This document shows, piece after piece, positions 1-5,290 of a stretch of DNA of 11,062 nucleotides (positions within the stretch are counted from its first letter, which is position 1; each line of letters begins with the position of its first letter). Under the pieces are notes generated by a model that saw only the letters and a program-made list of their open reading frames with translations, did not search any database and had not been told where the DNA came from. The position numbers and the translations under genes were made by a program. Source of the DNA: Novosphingobium sp. (GTDB taxonomy: Bacteria; Pseudomonadota; Alphaproteobacteria; Sphingomonadales; Sphingomonadaceae); contig VFKS01000488.1 in assembly GCA_009885425.1 (NCBI GenBank), positions 1 through 11,062 of the forward strand, read 5' to 3'.

Positions 1-738
1 AAGCTGGGGGATGGGCTGGAAGAGCTGACCCTGACCACCAACGGCACGCAATTGGCCGCCTTTGCCGATGATCTGTTTGCGGCGGGAGTGCGGCGGGTCA
101 ACGTTTCGCTCGACACCTTGGACCGCGCCAAATTCGCCGAACTGACTCGGCGTGACAGCTTGCCGCAGGTGCTGGAGGGGATCGCGGCAGCGCAGGCGGC
201 GGGGTTGAAGGTCAAGCTCAACACCGTGGCGCTGAAGGGGATCAACCAGGCCGAGATTCCCGAGCTGTTGGTCTGGGCGCACCGGCAGCAGATCGACCTG
301 ACCCTGATCGAAGTGATGCCGCTGGGCGAGGTGGAGGGTGACCGGTTCGACCACTATGTGCCGCTGACCGCAGTCCGAACCGAGCTCGAACAGCGCTTTG
401 CTCTAAGCCCCAGCGCGCACCGCAGCGGCGGCCCGGCGCGCTATTTCGAAGTGGCGGAAACAGGCGGACGTCTGGGCCTTATCACCCCGTTGACGGCCAA
501 CTTCTGCGATGGTTGCAATCGGGTGCGGGTGACCGCGACCGGGCAGCTGTTCGCTTGCCTTGGCGGGCGTGAGCAGGTCGATCTGCGTGCGGCGCTGCGT
601 TCGGATGATCCCTTGGGCGGACTGGCCGCCGGGCTCGATGAGGCGATGCGGATCAAGCCGGAGCGCCACCATTTCGCAATCGACCGCGCTGGGCAGGCTC
701 CGGCATTGGCGCGCCATATGTCGGTCACCGGGGGCTGA
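1..738 (+). CDS. moaA: GTP 3',8-cyclase MoaA, C-terminal part (5' end outside window)
   Basis: MoaA is the radical-SAM enzyme that, with MoaC, converts GTP to cyclic pyranopterin monophosphate, the first step of molybdenum cofactor synthesis in the cytoplasm. The reading frame is open from base 1, so the gene begins upstream; 245 residues are visible against about 330 in the family, so roughly the first 85-90, including the CxxxCxxC cluster that binds SAM, are missing from view. The visible part starts just before the LTTNG motif, continues through NVSLDTLD, and carries the second [4Fe-4S] site: CDGC (Cys codons at 505 and 514) and a third Cys at 556 in FACLGG. It ends in Gly-Gly, the conserved C-terminus that reaches into the active site. 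The stop is 2 bp before moaD. An internal TTG at 52 could be mistaken for a start, but homology extends upstream of it. Confidence 0.96.
   Translation, partial: KLGDGLEELTLTTNGTQLAAFADDLFAAGVRRVNVSLDTLDRAKFAELTRRDSLPQVLEGIAAAQAAGLKVKLNTVALKGINQAEIPELLVWAHRQQIDLTLIEVMPLGEVEGDRFDHYVPLTAVRTELEQRFALSPSAHRSGGPARYFEVAETGGRLGLITPLTANFCDGCNRVRVTATGQLFACLGGREQVDLRAALRSDDPLGGLAAGLDEAMRIKPERHHFAIDRAGQAPALARHMSVTGG
730..734 (+). promoter_or_regulatory. Ribosome binding site of moaD inside the moaA Gly-Gly codons
   Basis: The five G's come from the GGG GGC codons for the last two glycines of MoaA and lie 6 nt before the moaD ATG. They can pair with CCUCC of 16S rRNA with one G-U pair. No other purine-rich stretch is available, so moaD is probably translationally coupled to moaA. 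Confidence 0.55.
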
Positions 739-740
739 GC

Positions 741-980
741 ATGGCGGCGAAGCTGGTGTTCCTGGGGCGGCTTGCCGATATAGCTGGGATGACCGAGCGC
801 GCGGTCGCGACCGGGCCGCTTGAGACGATACTTGCCGATCTGCCGCCGGAGCTGGCGGTAGCGCTGCTGGGCGAGCGGATTCGGCTGGCGCTCAACGGCG
901 AACTGCTGGTGAGCCATGGTGGGATTGTGCTGGGCGAGGGCGACGAGCTGGCGTTCCTGCCGCCCGTGAGTGGGGGCTGA
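741..980 (+). CDS. moaD: Molybdopterin synthase small subunit MoaD
   Basis: MoaD is the ubiquitin-like sulfur carrier of molybdopterin synthase: its C-terminal glycine is adenylated and thiocarboxylated by MoeB and a sulfur donor, then gives sulfur to the precursor bound by MoaE. The product is 79 residues, close to the usual 80 or so. The beta-grasp pattern is visible: an N-terminal strand (KLVFLGRLADIAG), a central RLALNGELL strand, then GDELAFLPPVSGG ending in the required Gly-Gly. The ATG lies 2 bp after the moaA stop and moaE follows 4 bp later, as expected for one operon. Identification rests on length, the terminal GG and the neighbours, since MoaD sequences are variable. Confidence 0.93.
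   Translation: MAAKLVFLGRLADIAGMTERAVATGPLETILADLPPELAVALLGERIRLALNGELLVSHGGIVLGEGDELAFLPPVSGG
972..976 (+). promoter_or_regulatory. Ribosome binding site of moaE inside the moaD Gly-Gly codons
   Basis: The GGG GGC codons of the last two MoaD glycines lie 8 nt before the ATG at 985. This decides the start of moaE: a GTG at 970 in the same frame would put the start inside moaD with no ribosome binding site and add five residues not seen in the family. Confidence 0.55.
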
Positions 981-984
981 CCCC

Positions 985-1428
985 ATGATCGACGTTCGTT
1001 TGCTGACCGAACAGTTTGAGCCCGGCCAGTTCATCGGCGCGTTCACGGCGGCCCACCCTGGCCTTGGCGGGATCTGCAGCTTCGTTGGCGAAGTGCGCGG
1101 GGCAGGCGGGGTGGAGGCGCTGGAGCTGAGTCATTATGCCCCGCTGACCCTGCCGGGGATGGCAGCACTGGCGCAAACTGCGTCGGATCGGTTTGGCCTG
1201 ATGGGGATCCTGATCCTGCACCGCACTGGCCAGATGGCGCCAGGCGAGCCGATCGTCTGCGTTTCGGCTGCTTCCACGCACCGCCGCGCGGCCTTCGATG
1301 CTGTCGACTACGCGATGGACCACCTTAAAAGCCAAAGCTGGTTCTGGAAACGCGAGAAGCGCGCCGGGCAGTGGCACTGGATCGAGCCGCGCGCAGATGA
1401 CTACGCCGACCTATCGCGCTGGGATTGA
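985..1428 (+). CDS. moaE: Molybdopterin synthase catalytic subunit MoaE
   Basis: MoaE is the large subunit of the heterotetrameric molybdopterin synthase; it binds cyclic pyranopterin monophosphate and inserts two sulfurs delivered by MoaD thiocarboxylate. The 147-residue product has the family hallmarks in order: FVGEVRG near residue 28, LSHYAPL, LILHRTGQMAPGEPIV, SAASTHRRAAFDA (the HR pair contacts substrate), then DHLKSQSWFWKRE, which supplies the two active-site lysines (LK and WK). The segment around SHYAPLTLPGM is longer than the common EHYPGM form. The last gene of the visible moa operon, it meets the convergent lipoprotein gene 2 bp after its stop, with no obvious terminator hairpin between them. 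Confidence 0.96.
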   Translation: MIDVRLLTEQFEPGQFIGAFTAAHPGLGGICSFVGEVRGAGGVEALELSHYAPLTLPGMAALAQTASDRFGLMGILILHRTGQMAPGEPIVCVSAASTHRRAAFDAVDYAMDHLKSQSWFWKREKRAGQWHWIEPRADDYADLSRWD

Positions 1429-1430
1429 AC

Positions 1431-1943
1431 CTAACGGTCCAGCTTGCCCTTCAGCGAATCGAGCACCCGGTCCTGCTGCGTGATGATTGCTAGCGCCTGA
1501 TTTCGGGTGGCATCGATCTGGGTCACGTCGCGGCCTTCGGTGCGGGCGCTGACATAGAGCGAATCGAGTTCCGACATCGCGACCATCGCTTGGGCCCGGG
1601 CGGCTTCAAGTTCAGCAATCGCAACAGTTGCGACCGACCAGGCCTCGCTACCCATCGGCGCACGCCCGGCGGCGGCAACAAGGGTGCGGGCGCGGCCTTC
1701 CTTGACGTGGAACCGGGCATCGGCGCTGCGGACCTGTGCCAGCAGCAGATCGAGCCGGTTTACGGTGGCCGAATCAAGCGGTGGCAGCGGAGCTTCAGGT
1801 GGCGGCGGGGCGGGCGGCCAGGTGGCGGTGATCCGTTCACCGGGGCGTTTGGCCAGCGAGGGATAGGTGCCATTATCGGTGGCGCAGGCGCTCAGGGCCA
1901 CGGCAGCACAGACAAGCAGGGGCAGGGTGATCCGGCGAAGCAT
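1431..1943 (-). CDS. Small proline-rich lipoprotein of unknown function
   Basis: I do not recognise a named family. The 170-residue product begins with a clear lipoprotein signal: MLRR, a hydrophobic stretch, then lipobox LSAC with the modified cysteine at residue 20 and Ala at +2, which suggests the outer membrane. Residues 45-58 are a proline-rich linker (PPAPPPPEAPLPP). The rest is predicted to be mostly helical and rich in Ala, Glu and Gln, with heptad-like spacing from about residue 60 to the end, so a periplasmic coiled coil is plausible. The ATG at 1943 was chosen because the signal peptide starts there and AAGGGG lies about 8 nt upstream; the frame stays open 69 more codons upstream but that stretch overlaps the rplU start and does not look like protein. 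It is convergent with moaE and divergent from rplU. Confidence 0.8.
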   Translation of the reverse strand: MLRRITLPLLVCAAVALSACATDNGTYPSLAKRPGERITATWPPAPPPPEAPLPPLDSATVNRLDLLLAQVRSADARFHVKEGRARTLVAAAGRAPMGSEAWSVATVAIAELEAARAQAMVAMSELDSLYVSARTEGRDVTQIDATRNQALAIITQQDRVLDSLKGKLDR

Positions 1944-1995
1944 CCTTTGCCCCTTAGCACGGTTGCAAAACCGCGCCAGAGCGACTCTTCTCCCG

Positions 1996-2024
1996 TTGAC
2001 AGTCCACAGACCTTGGATTAGGGG
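1996..2024 (+). promoter_or_regulatory. Candidate promoter of rplU-rpmA
   Basis: A perfect TTGACA -35 hexamer lies at 1996-2001. The -10 region 16-17 bp downstream (TTAGGG/TAGGGG around 2018-2024) is poor against the E. coli consensus, but weak -10 boxes are common in alphaproteobacterial housekeeping promoters. Transcription would start near 2030 and give a leader of roughly 90 nt before rplU. Confidence 0.4.
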
Positions 2025-2042
2025 CTGCCCTTCTTTCGGCAC

Positions 2043-2089
2043 CCTTGCCTTATGGCGAGGACCGGAGCGCTGCCCGAATCTCCGGGCAG
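2043..2089 (+). promoter_or_regulatory. Two tandem hairpins in the rplU 5' leader
   Basis: The first hairpin pairs CCTTGCC (2043-2049) with GGCGAGG (2054-2060) around a TTAT loop; it has seven pairs including one G-T. The second pairs CTGCCCG (2070-2076) with CGGGCAG (2083-2089) around a 6-nt loop; all seven pairs are Watson-Crick. It is followed by TTTGG, not a full T-tract, so it is not a convincing terminator. Position in a ribosomal protein leader suggests feedback control by L21 or a stability element; this is inference. Confidence 0.45.
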
Positions 2090-2117
2090 TTTGGTGAAAT
2101 GAACGGATATAAGCACC

Positions 2118-2546
2118 ATGTTCGCTGTAGTGCGCACGGGCGGCAAACAATACCGGGTTGCCGCCGGAGACAAGATCGCGGTTGAAAAGCTGGCTGGTGA
2201 AGCCGGTGAAACCATCACGCTAGGCGATGTCCTGCTGGCTGGTGACGGCGGCGAAGTGAAGGATGCCAAGGGCGTCGTCGTTTCGGCCGAAATCATCGCT
2301 CAGGCGAAGTCGGAAAAGGTGATCGTTTTCAAAAAGCGTCGCCGCCACAATTATCGCCGCAAGAACGGTCATCGCCAGCAGCTTACCCTGCTGCGGATCG
2401 TGGCTGTTGGTGCCGAAGCCAAGAAGGCTGCTCCCAAGAAGGAAGCTGCTGCCCCAAAGGCTGATGTGGTTGAAGATACCGCCGCTGAAGCACCAGCCAA
2501 GAAGGCCCCGGCCAAAAAGGCTGCCGCGCCCAAAGCTGCTGAATAA
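2118..2546 (+). CDS. rplU: 50S ribosomal protein L21 with C-terminal extension
   Basis: L21 binds 23S rRNA in the large ribosomal subunit. The first ~100 residues are a typical L21: [14 protein letters not shown] at the start and the basic signature [20 protein letters not shown] around residues 69-88, ending with [10 protein letters not shown]. The protein is 142 residues against 103 in E. coli. The extra C-terminal 40 residues are almost only Ala, Lys, Pro and Glu, with repeated [16 protein letters not shown] units, likely disordered; such tails occur in alphaproteobacterial L21. The start is fixed by the conserved N-terminus; the ribosome binding site is weak (GGA about 10 nt upstream). 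rpmA follows after 20 bp in the same transcript. Confidence 0.97.
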   Translation: MFAVVRTGGKQYRVAAGDKIAVEKLAGEAGETITLGDVLLAGDGGEVKDAKGVVVSAEIIAQAKSEKVIVFKKRRRHNYRRKNGHRQQLTLLRIVAVGAEAKKAAPKKEAAAPKADVVEDTAAEAPAKKAPAKKAAAPKAAE

Positions 2547-2566
2547 GAATTCCGGAGTAGATCGAG

Positions 2567-2833
2567 ATGGCACATAAAAAAGCAGGCGGCTCTTCGCGCA
2601 ACGGTCGCGATTCGGCAGGTCGTCGCCTTGGCGTGAAGAAGTTTGGCGGTCAGGAAGTGATCGGCGGCAACATCATTATCCGTCAGCGCGGTACCCGCGT
2701 GTACCCGGGCGCCAATGTTGGCATCGGCAAGGATCATACCTTGTTTGCGCTGACCGCCGGCCGCGTCCGCTTCCACGCTGGCAAGCAGAGCCGCAAGTAT
2801 GTGTCGGTCGATATGGCGCAAGCCGCCGAATAA
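2567..2833 (+). CDS. rpmA: 50S ribosomal protein L27
   Basis: L27 sits near the peptidyl transferase centre, where its flexible N-terminus contacts the P-site tRNA. The product is 88 residues, normal for the family, and is conserved throughout: [20 protein letters not shown] at the start, then [29 protein letters not shown] and TLFAL. The Met-Ala start without a cleavable extension is the proteobacterial form. A good ribosome binding site (GGAG at 2554-2557) lies 9 nt before the ATG. It is the second gene of the rplU-rpmA operon and is followed by a run of hairpins including a terminator. Confidence 0.98.
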   Translation: MAHKKAGGSSRNGRDSAGRRLGVKKFGGQEVIGGNIIIRQRGTRVYPGANVGIGKDHTLFALTAGRVRFHAGKQSRKYVSVDMAQAAE

Positions 2834-2835
2834 GC

Positions 2836-2892
2836 GGATGACCGATAAAGGGTCATCCTGATGGATGGCCCCTTCGGACTCACCTGAGTCCG
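2836..2892 (+). other. Two stem-loops in the rpmA 3' untranslated region
   Basis: Hairpin one pairs GGATGACC (2836-2843) with GGTCATCC (2851-2858), 8 perfect pairs and a 7-nt loop, starting 3 nt after the rpmA stop. Hairpin two pairs CGGACTC (2875-2881) with GAGTCCG (2886-2892) around ACCT, 7 perfect pairs. Neither has a T-tract. They may protect the mRNA 3' end or help termination. Confidence 0.5.
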
Positions 2893-2899
2893 GCAATAT

Positions 2900-2931
2900 G
2901 AGGGAGAGGGGCCAGCCCATCTCCCTCTTTT
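2900..2931 (+). terminator. Rho-independent terminator of rplU-rpmA
   Basis: GAGGGAGA (2900-2907) pairs perfectly with TCTCCCTC (2920-2927) around a 12-nt loop that can form an inner GGG/CCC stack, followed directly by TTTT (2928-2931). It is placed 67 nt after the rpmA stop. The T-run is short, so termination may be partial and allow some read-through to the acetyltransferase gene. Confidence 0.75.
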
Positions 2932-2961
2932 CGTATCTCCCTCAGACCCAATTCGCTCATG

Positions 2962-2979
2962 GCATCCGATCCCGGATGC
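2962..2979. other. Isolated hairpin upstream of the acetyltransferase gene
   Basis: GCATCCG (2962-2968) pairs with CGGATGC (2973-2979) around ATCC, 7 perfect pairs with no T-run. It lies between the rpmA terminator and the acetyltransferase start at 3059. It could be a leader element or a palindromic protein site; I see no convincing promoter hexamers beside it. Confidence 0.3.
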
Positions 2980-3058
2980 GCCCTGACGCAATTGGTAATG
3001 GCAATGTCACACGTCCGCGCTAGGCACTGGATGTGGGGCGAATGACGGGAGTTGAGTT

Positions 3059-3625
3059 ATGTTCATTCGCAGCGAAAGACTGTTCCTGCGGCCGGGTTGG
3101 CCTGAGGACTGGCAGGAATTGCTGGGCCGGATCGCGGACGAAAGCGTGGTCAAGAATCTGGCGCAGGTGCCGTGGCCCTATACTGCCGAAGACGCGCGCG
3201 ATTTTGCCGGGAAACCGCAGGATCAGCGCTGCCCGCACTTCTTTGTGACCCTGCCGACCGCACAAGGCCCGGCCGAACTGGTCGGCTGCGTTGGCCTCGC
3301 CCGGATCGAGGGCGAGGTTGAGCTTGGCTATTGGATCGGGCGCGAGCACTGGGGCCGTGGTTATGCCACCGAGGCCGCACGGGCCGTGCTGCGGTTGGCC
3401 AAGGTGCTGGGCCACAGCAGGCTGGTCGCAGGGCACTACATCGATAACCCGGCCTCTGGCGCGGTGCTGCGCAAGGCAGGCTTCACGCCGACCGGTAAGC
3501 TGCGGCAGCGGCATTCTCTGGCGCGCGGCTATGAAGCACAGTCGGTTGAACACCGGATCGAACTCGGCGTCCAAAGCGACTGCGATGGCGGCGACGATGG
3601 TTTTGCTGGAATGCGCGTAGCGTAG
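3059..3625 (+). CDS. GNAT family N-acetyltransferase (RimJ/RimL-like)
   Basis: This is an acetyl-CoA-dependent acetyltransferase of the GNAT superfamily, closest in layout to the RimJ/RimL group that acetylates protein N-termini or small molecules; the substrate cannot be read from sequence. The 188-residue product opens with RSERLFLRPGWPED, typical for the group. The acetyl-CoA motif A is ELGYWIGREHWGRGYATEA (about residues 88-106, with the GRGYA pyrophosphate loop), and motif B is DNPASGAVLRKAGF (about 129-142). GGGAG about 8 nt upstream supports the ATG at 3059. A GNAT gene directly after rplU-rpmA is a common alphaproteobacterial arrangement, which suggests an old link to translation, but the strong terminator in between argues for partly separate expression. 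The tail after residue 170 is poorly conserved-looking. Confidence 0.88.
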   Translation: MFIRSERLFLRPGWPEDWQELLGRIADESVVKNLAQVPWPYTAEDARDFAGKPQDQRCPHFFVTLPTAQGPAELVGCVGLARIEGEVELGYWIGREHWGRGYATEAARAVLRLAKVLGHSRLVAGHYIDNPASGAVLRKAGFTPTGKLRQRHSLARGYEAQSVEHRIELGVQSDCDGGDDGFAGMRVA

Positions 3626-3633
3626 CCACCGCG

Positions 3634-3719
3634 TCGTCCCGGGCTTGACCCGGGACCGCTGGCGTCCTGACGCGAGCTCAAAAGGTGCAGCCAGCGGTCC
3701 CAGGTCAAGCCCGGGACGA
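3634..3719. repeat. Paired inverted palindromic repeat (REP-like, two units)
   Basis: The arms 3634-3662 and 3691-3719 are inverted copies matching at 28 of 29 positions (only A3702 breaks symmetry), separated by 28 bp. Each arm is itself a palindrome: GTCCCGGG-CTTGA-CCCGGGAC at 3636-3656 (8 perfect pairs) and the equivalent at 3697-3717. The element fills the gap between two convergent genes and ends 2 bp before the stop of the minus-strand gene. It could act as a bidirectional terminator or mRNA 3' protector. A related single unit lies at 5256-5290. Confidence 0.85.
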
Positions 3720-3721
3720 GA

Positions 3722-4633
3722 TCAGGCCAAAACCGCGTCAGGAAACTCGCTCTCAGCCTTGGCGATCAGCGCGCGGTCATCGTGCTGCCAGGGATGGAAG
3801 CCGGGCAGGAAGTAGCTGACCCAAGCCGGGAAGATCTTGCGCAGCACGCCGGGTGTGCCGACCAGATACCAGGCCAGCTTGGCCTTCACCTTGAACCCGG
3901 TCAGCCCGTCCTGCGCCAGCAGTTCGAGCGTATCGTTCCAGCGGTTGCGCAGGAAGTTGAAGGTCACCAGCAGCATCATCACCGATTTGAGGCGATAGCG
4001 GCGCAGGCGGGTCCAATCGCGGGTGGCGTGGAGGAAGGTGTCATAGGCGACGCCCTTGTGCTCGATCTCCTCGATCGCGTGCCAGCGCCACATCGCCGCC
4101 GTTTCGGGCTCGGCATCCTTGAAATGCCTCGGATTGGCGAGGAATTCGTGCGCCATCATCGCGGTGTAATGTTCCAACGCGATCGTCGCGGCCAGGTTGA
4201 CGATCGGCGGGCGCTGCTTGATCATTTCCATCAGTTCACCCACCCGGGCGTCAATCTTGGCCATGTCATAGCCGGCGTCTGCGGCGGCCTTGTTGAACAC
4301 CACGTGTTCGCGGGTGTGGTTGATTTCCTGTTTCACAAAAGCACGGATTTCGGCCTCAAGCTTGGGCGAGGCGCCTTCGCGGTGGGCCTTTACGGCTTCG
4401 ATGAACATGGCTTCGCCGCGCGGGAAGGTGGCGGACAACGCGTTGTGCCAGGCGGTGCCGATCGGGTCACCGCCCAGCCACCAGCGGCCCGGCTTTTGCG
4501 CCCGGCCAAAGCGCTGGTCGCGGACCACGATGTCCAGATTAGCCGGTGTCGGGCCAGAGCGGGCGGCAAGGTCCGGCTTGCCGAGAGGCGCGGCCGGTTC
4601 TACGTCGAGGGGGAATTTGGTTGGGGCGTTCAT
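3722..4633 (-). CDS. Ferritin-like 'metal-dependent hydrolase' family protein (PF10118 type)
   Basis: The 303-residue product resembles the family annotated as predicted metal-dependent hydrolases (COG3687), whose reaction is not established to my knowledge. The sequence shows a ferritin-like set of metal ligands: Glu74 or Glu79, ExxH at 103-106 (QEINHTREH), Glu154 (ALEHYTA) and ExxH at 189-192 (EEIEHK), the E-ExxH-E-ExxH order of diiron four-helix bundles. His110, His155 and His185 add further candidate ligands. After residue 205 the chain is rich in aromatic and hydrophobic residues (VMMLLVTFNFL, WYLVG, WVSYFLPGFHPW), suggesting membrane association or a lipid-like substrate. The ATG is preceded by AGGGG at a short distance. 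It is divergent from a TetR regulator 28 bp away, which probably controls it. Confidence 0.82.
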   Translation of the reverse strand: MNAPTKFPLDVEPAAPLGKPDLAARSGPTPANLDIVVRDQRFGRAQKPGRWWLGGDPIGTAWHNALSATFPRGEAMFIEAVKAHREGASPKLEAEIRAFVKQEINHTREHVVFNKAAADAGYDMAKIDARVGELMEMIKQRPPIVNLAATIALEHYTAMMAHEFLANPRHFKDAEPETAAMWRWHAIEEIEHKGVAYDTFLHATRDWTRLRRYRLKSVMMLLVTFNFLRNRWNDTLELLAQDGLTGFKVKAKLAWYLVGTPGVLRKIFPAWVSYFLPGFHPWQHDDRALIAKAESEFPDAVLA

Positions 4634-4653
4634 GATCCCCTACATAAGGTAAC

Positions 4654-4667
4654 TGACACTGATGTCA
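4654..4667. promoter_or_regulatory. Candidate TetR operator, overlapping a TTGACA box and the tetR start
   Basis: TGACA (4654-4658) and TGTCA (4663-4667) form perfect inverted arms around CTGA in the divergent gap. The ATG of the regulator (4662) lies inside the site. On the minus strand 4668-4663 reads TTGACA, a consensus -35 box directed toward the hydrolase-like gene, with ATGTAG (4645-4640) 17 bp further as a weak -10. Such a -10 would place the start of transcription right at the hydrolase ATG, so a second promoter further upstream is possible. Autoregulation plus repression of the neighbour is the usual TetR arrangement. Confidence 0.5.
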
Positions 4668-5255
4668 ATAAGGAAGCGTCTAACTCAGGAGGAAAGCCGC
4701 ACCGTCGCGCTCGAAGCGGCGCGGGCGCTGCTGATCGAACTGGGTCCGCAAGCGGTTACGCTCAAGGCCGTGGCATCGCGAATCGGGCGGACCCACGCCA
4801 ATCTGCTCCACCATTTCGGCTCGGCTGCAGGCTTGCAAAAAGAGCTCGCCCGGCATCTGGCGGTCACGATTTGCGCCACGATTGAAGACGCCGTGCTGGC
4901 GACGCGGGCGGGCGAAGGATCCCCGCGCGATGTGGTCGATCTGACCTTCGATGCGTTTGATAAGGAAGGCGGCGGGGCGCTCGCCACCTGGATGCTGATG
5001 AACGGCAACGAGGATGCGCTCGATCCCTTGCTGGAGACAATCCACGAACTGGTCGACGATTTGGGTGCACACGAAGGCGGCAAGATGCACGATGTCACCC
5101 ACGCGCTGTGCCTGATGGCGCTGGGCGATGCCTTGATGGGCGGGCCGCTGGCGCTGTCGCTCGGCCTGCCGCGCACCGCCGCGCGGGATATCGCCGAAAA
5201 GATGCTGATTGATGGCGCGATTGCGGCGGGGATCGTGGTGCCGCGGGGCGTTTAA
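4662..5255 (+). CDS. TetR/AcrR family transcriptional regulator
   Basis: This is a one-component repressor with an N-terminal DNA-binding domain and a C-terminal ligand pocket that also dimerises. The 197-residue product is normal in length. The TetR helix-turn-helix spans about residues 14-62: ALEAARALLIELG, then VTLKAVASRIGRTHANLLHHF, with HHF taking the place of the usual YYYHF, followed by LQKELARHL. The effector domain has no motif that reveals a ligand. The ATG at 4662 is the only in-frame start before the conserved region; no ribosome binding site precedes it, and the strong AGGAGG at 4688-4693 lies inside the gene and has no start codon behind it, so translation may be leaderless. Divergent from the ferritin-like gene, its likely target; convergent with ygfZ 13 bp downstream. 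Confidence 0.88.
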   Translation: MSIRKRLTQEESRTVALEAARALLIELGPQAVTLKAVASRIGRTHANLLHHFGSAAGLQKELARHLAVTICATIEDAVLATRAGEGSPRDVVDLTFDAFDKEGGGALATWMLMNGNEDALDPLLETIHELVDDLGAHEGGKMHDVTHALCLMALGDALMGGPLALSLGLPRTAARDIAEKMLIDGAIAAGIVVPRGV

Positions 5256-5290
5256 TCCTCGTCCCGGATCAAGCCGGGGACGACGGATCC
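5256..5290. repeat. Single palindromic repeat unit overlapping the 3' end of ygfZ
   Basis: TCGTCCCGG (5259-5267) pairs with CCGGGGACGA (5274-5283) with one bulged G and loop ATCAAG. Read on the minus strand it has the same plan as the arms at 3634-3719 (CGTCGTCCC, GGCTTGA, CCGGGAC), so it belongs to the same repeat family. It begins directly after the tetR stop and contains the last codons and the TGA stop of ygfZ. Confidence 0.8.

Noticed and set aside
1..60. A start of moaA at TTG 52
   Set aside because: The frame is open to base 1 and the LTTNG motif of MoaA lies upstream of the TTG, so the gene simply begins before the window.
441..1046. A 201-codon minus-strand frame across moaA, moaD and moaE
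   Set aside because: It is a shadow of three genes identified with high confidence and its composition is not protein-like.
1944..2150. Extension of the minus-strand lipoprotein by 69 codons to 2150
   Set aside because: It would bury the signal peptide inside the protein and overlap the rplU start; the ATG at 1943 with AAGGGG upstream is better.
3626..3721. The paired repeat as a CRISPR array or insertion sequence
   Set aside because: There are only two inverted units with one short spacer, no direct repeats and no transposase gene.
4688..4693. AGGAGG as the ribosome binding site of a shorter TetR
   Set aside because: No start codon follows at a usable distance in frame, and a later start would remove part of the helix-turn-helix domain.
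3782..4885. A 367-codon plus-strand open frame across the diiron-like gene and the tetR start
   Set aside because: It is antisense to a gene with clear family motifs, has no homology I recognise, and long antisense frames are expected in GC-rich DNA.
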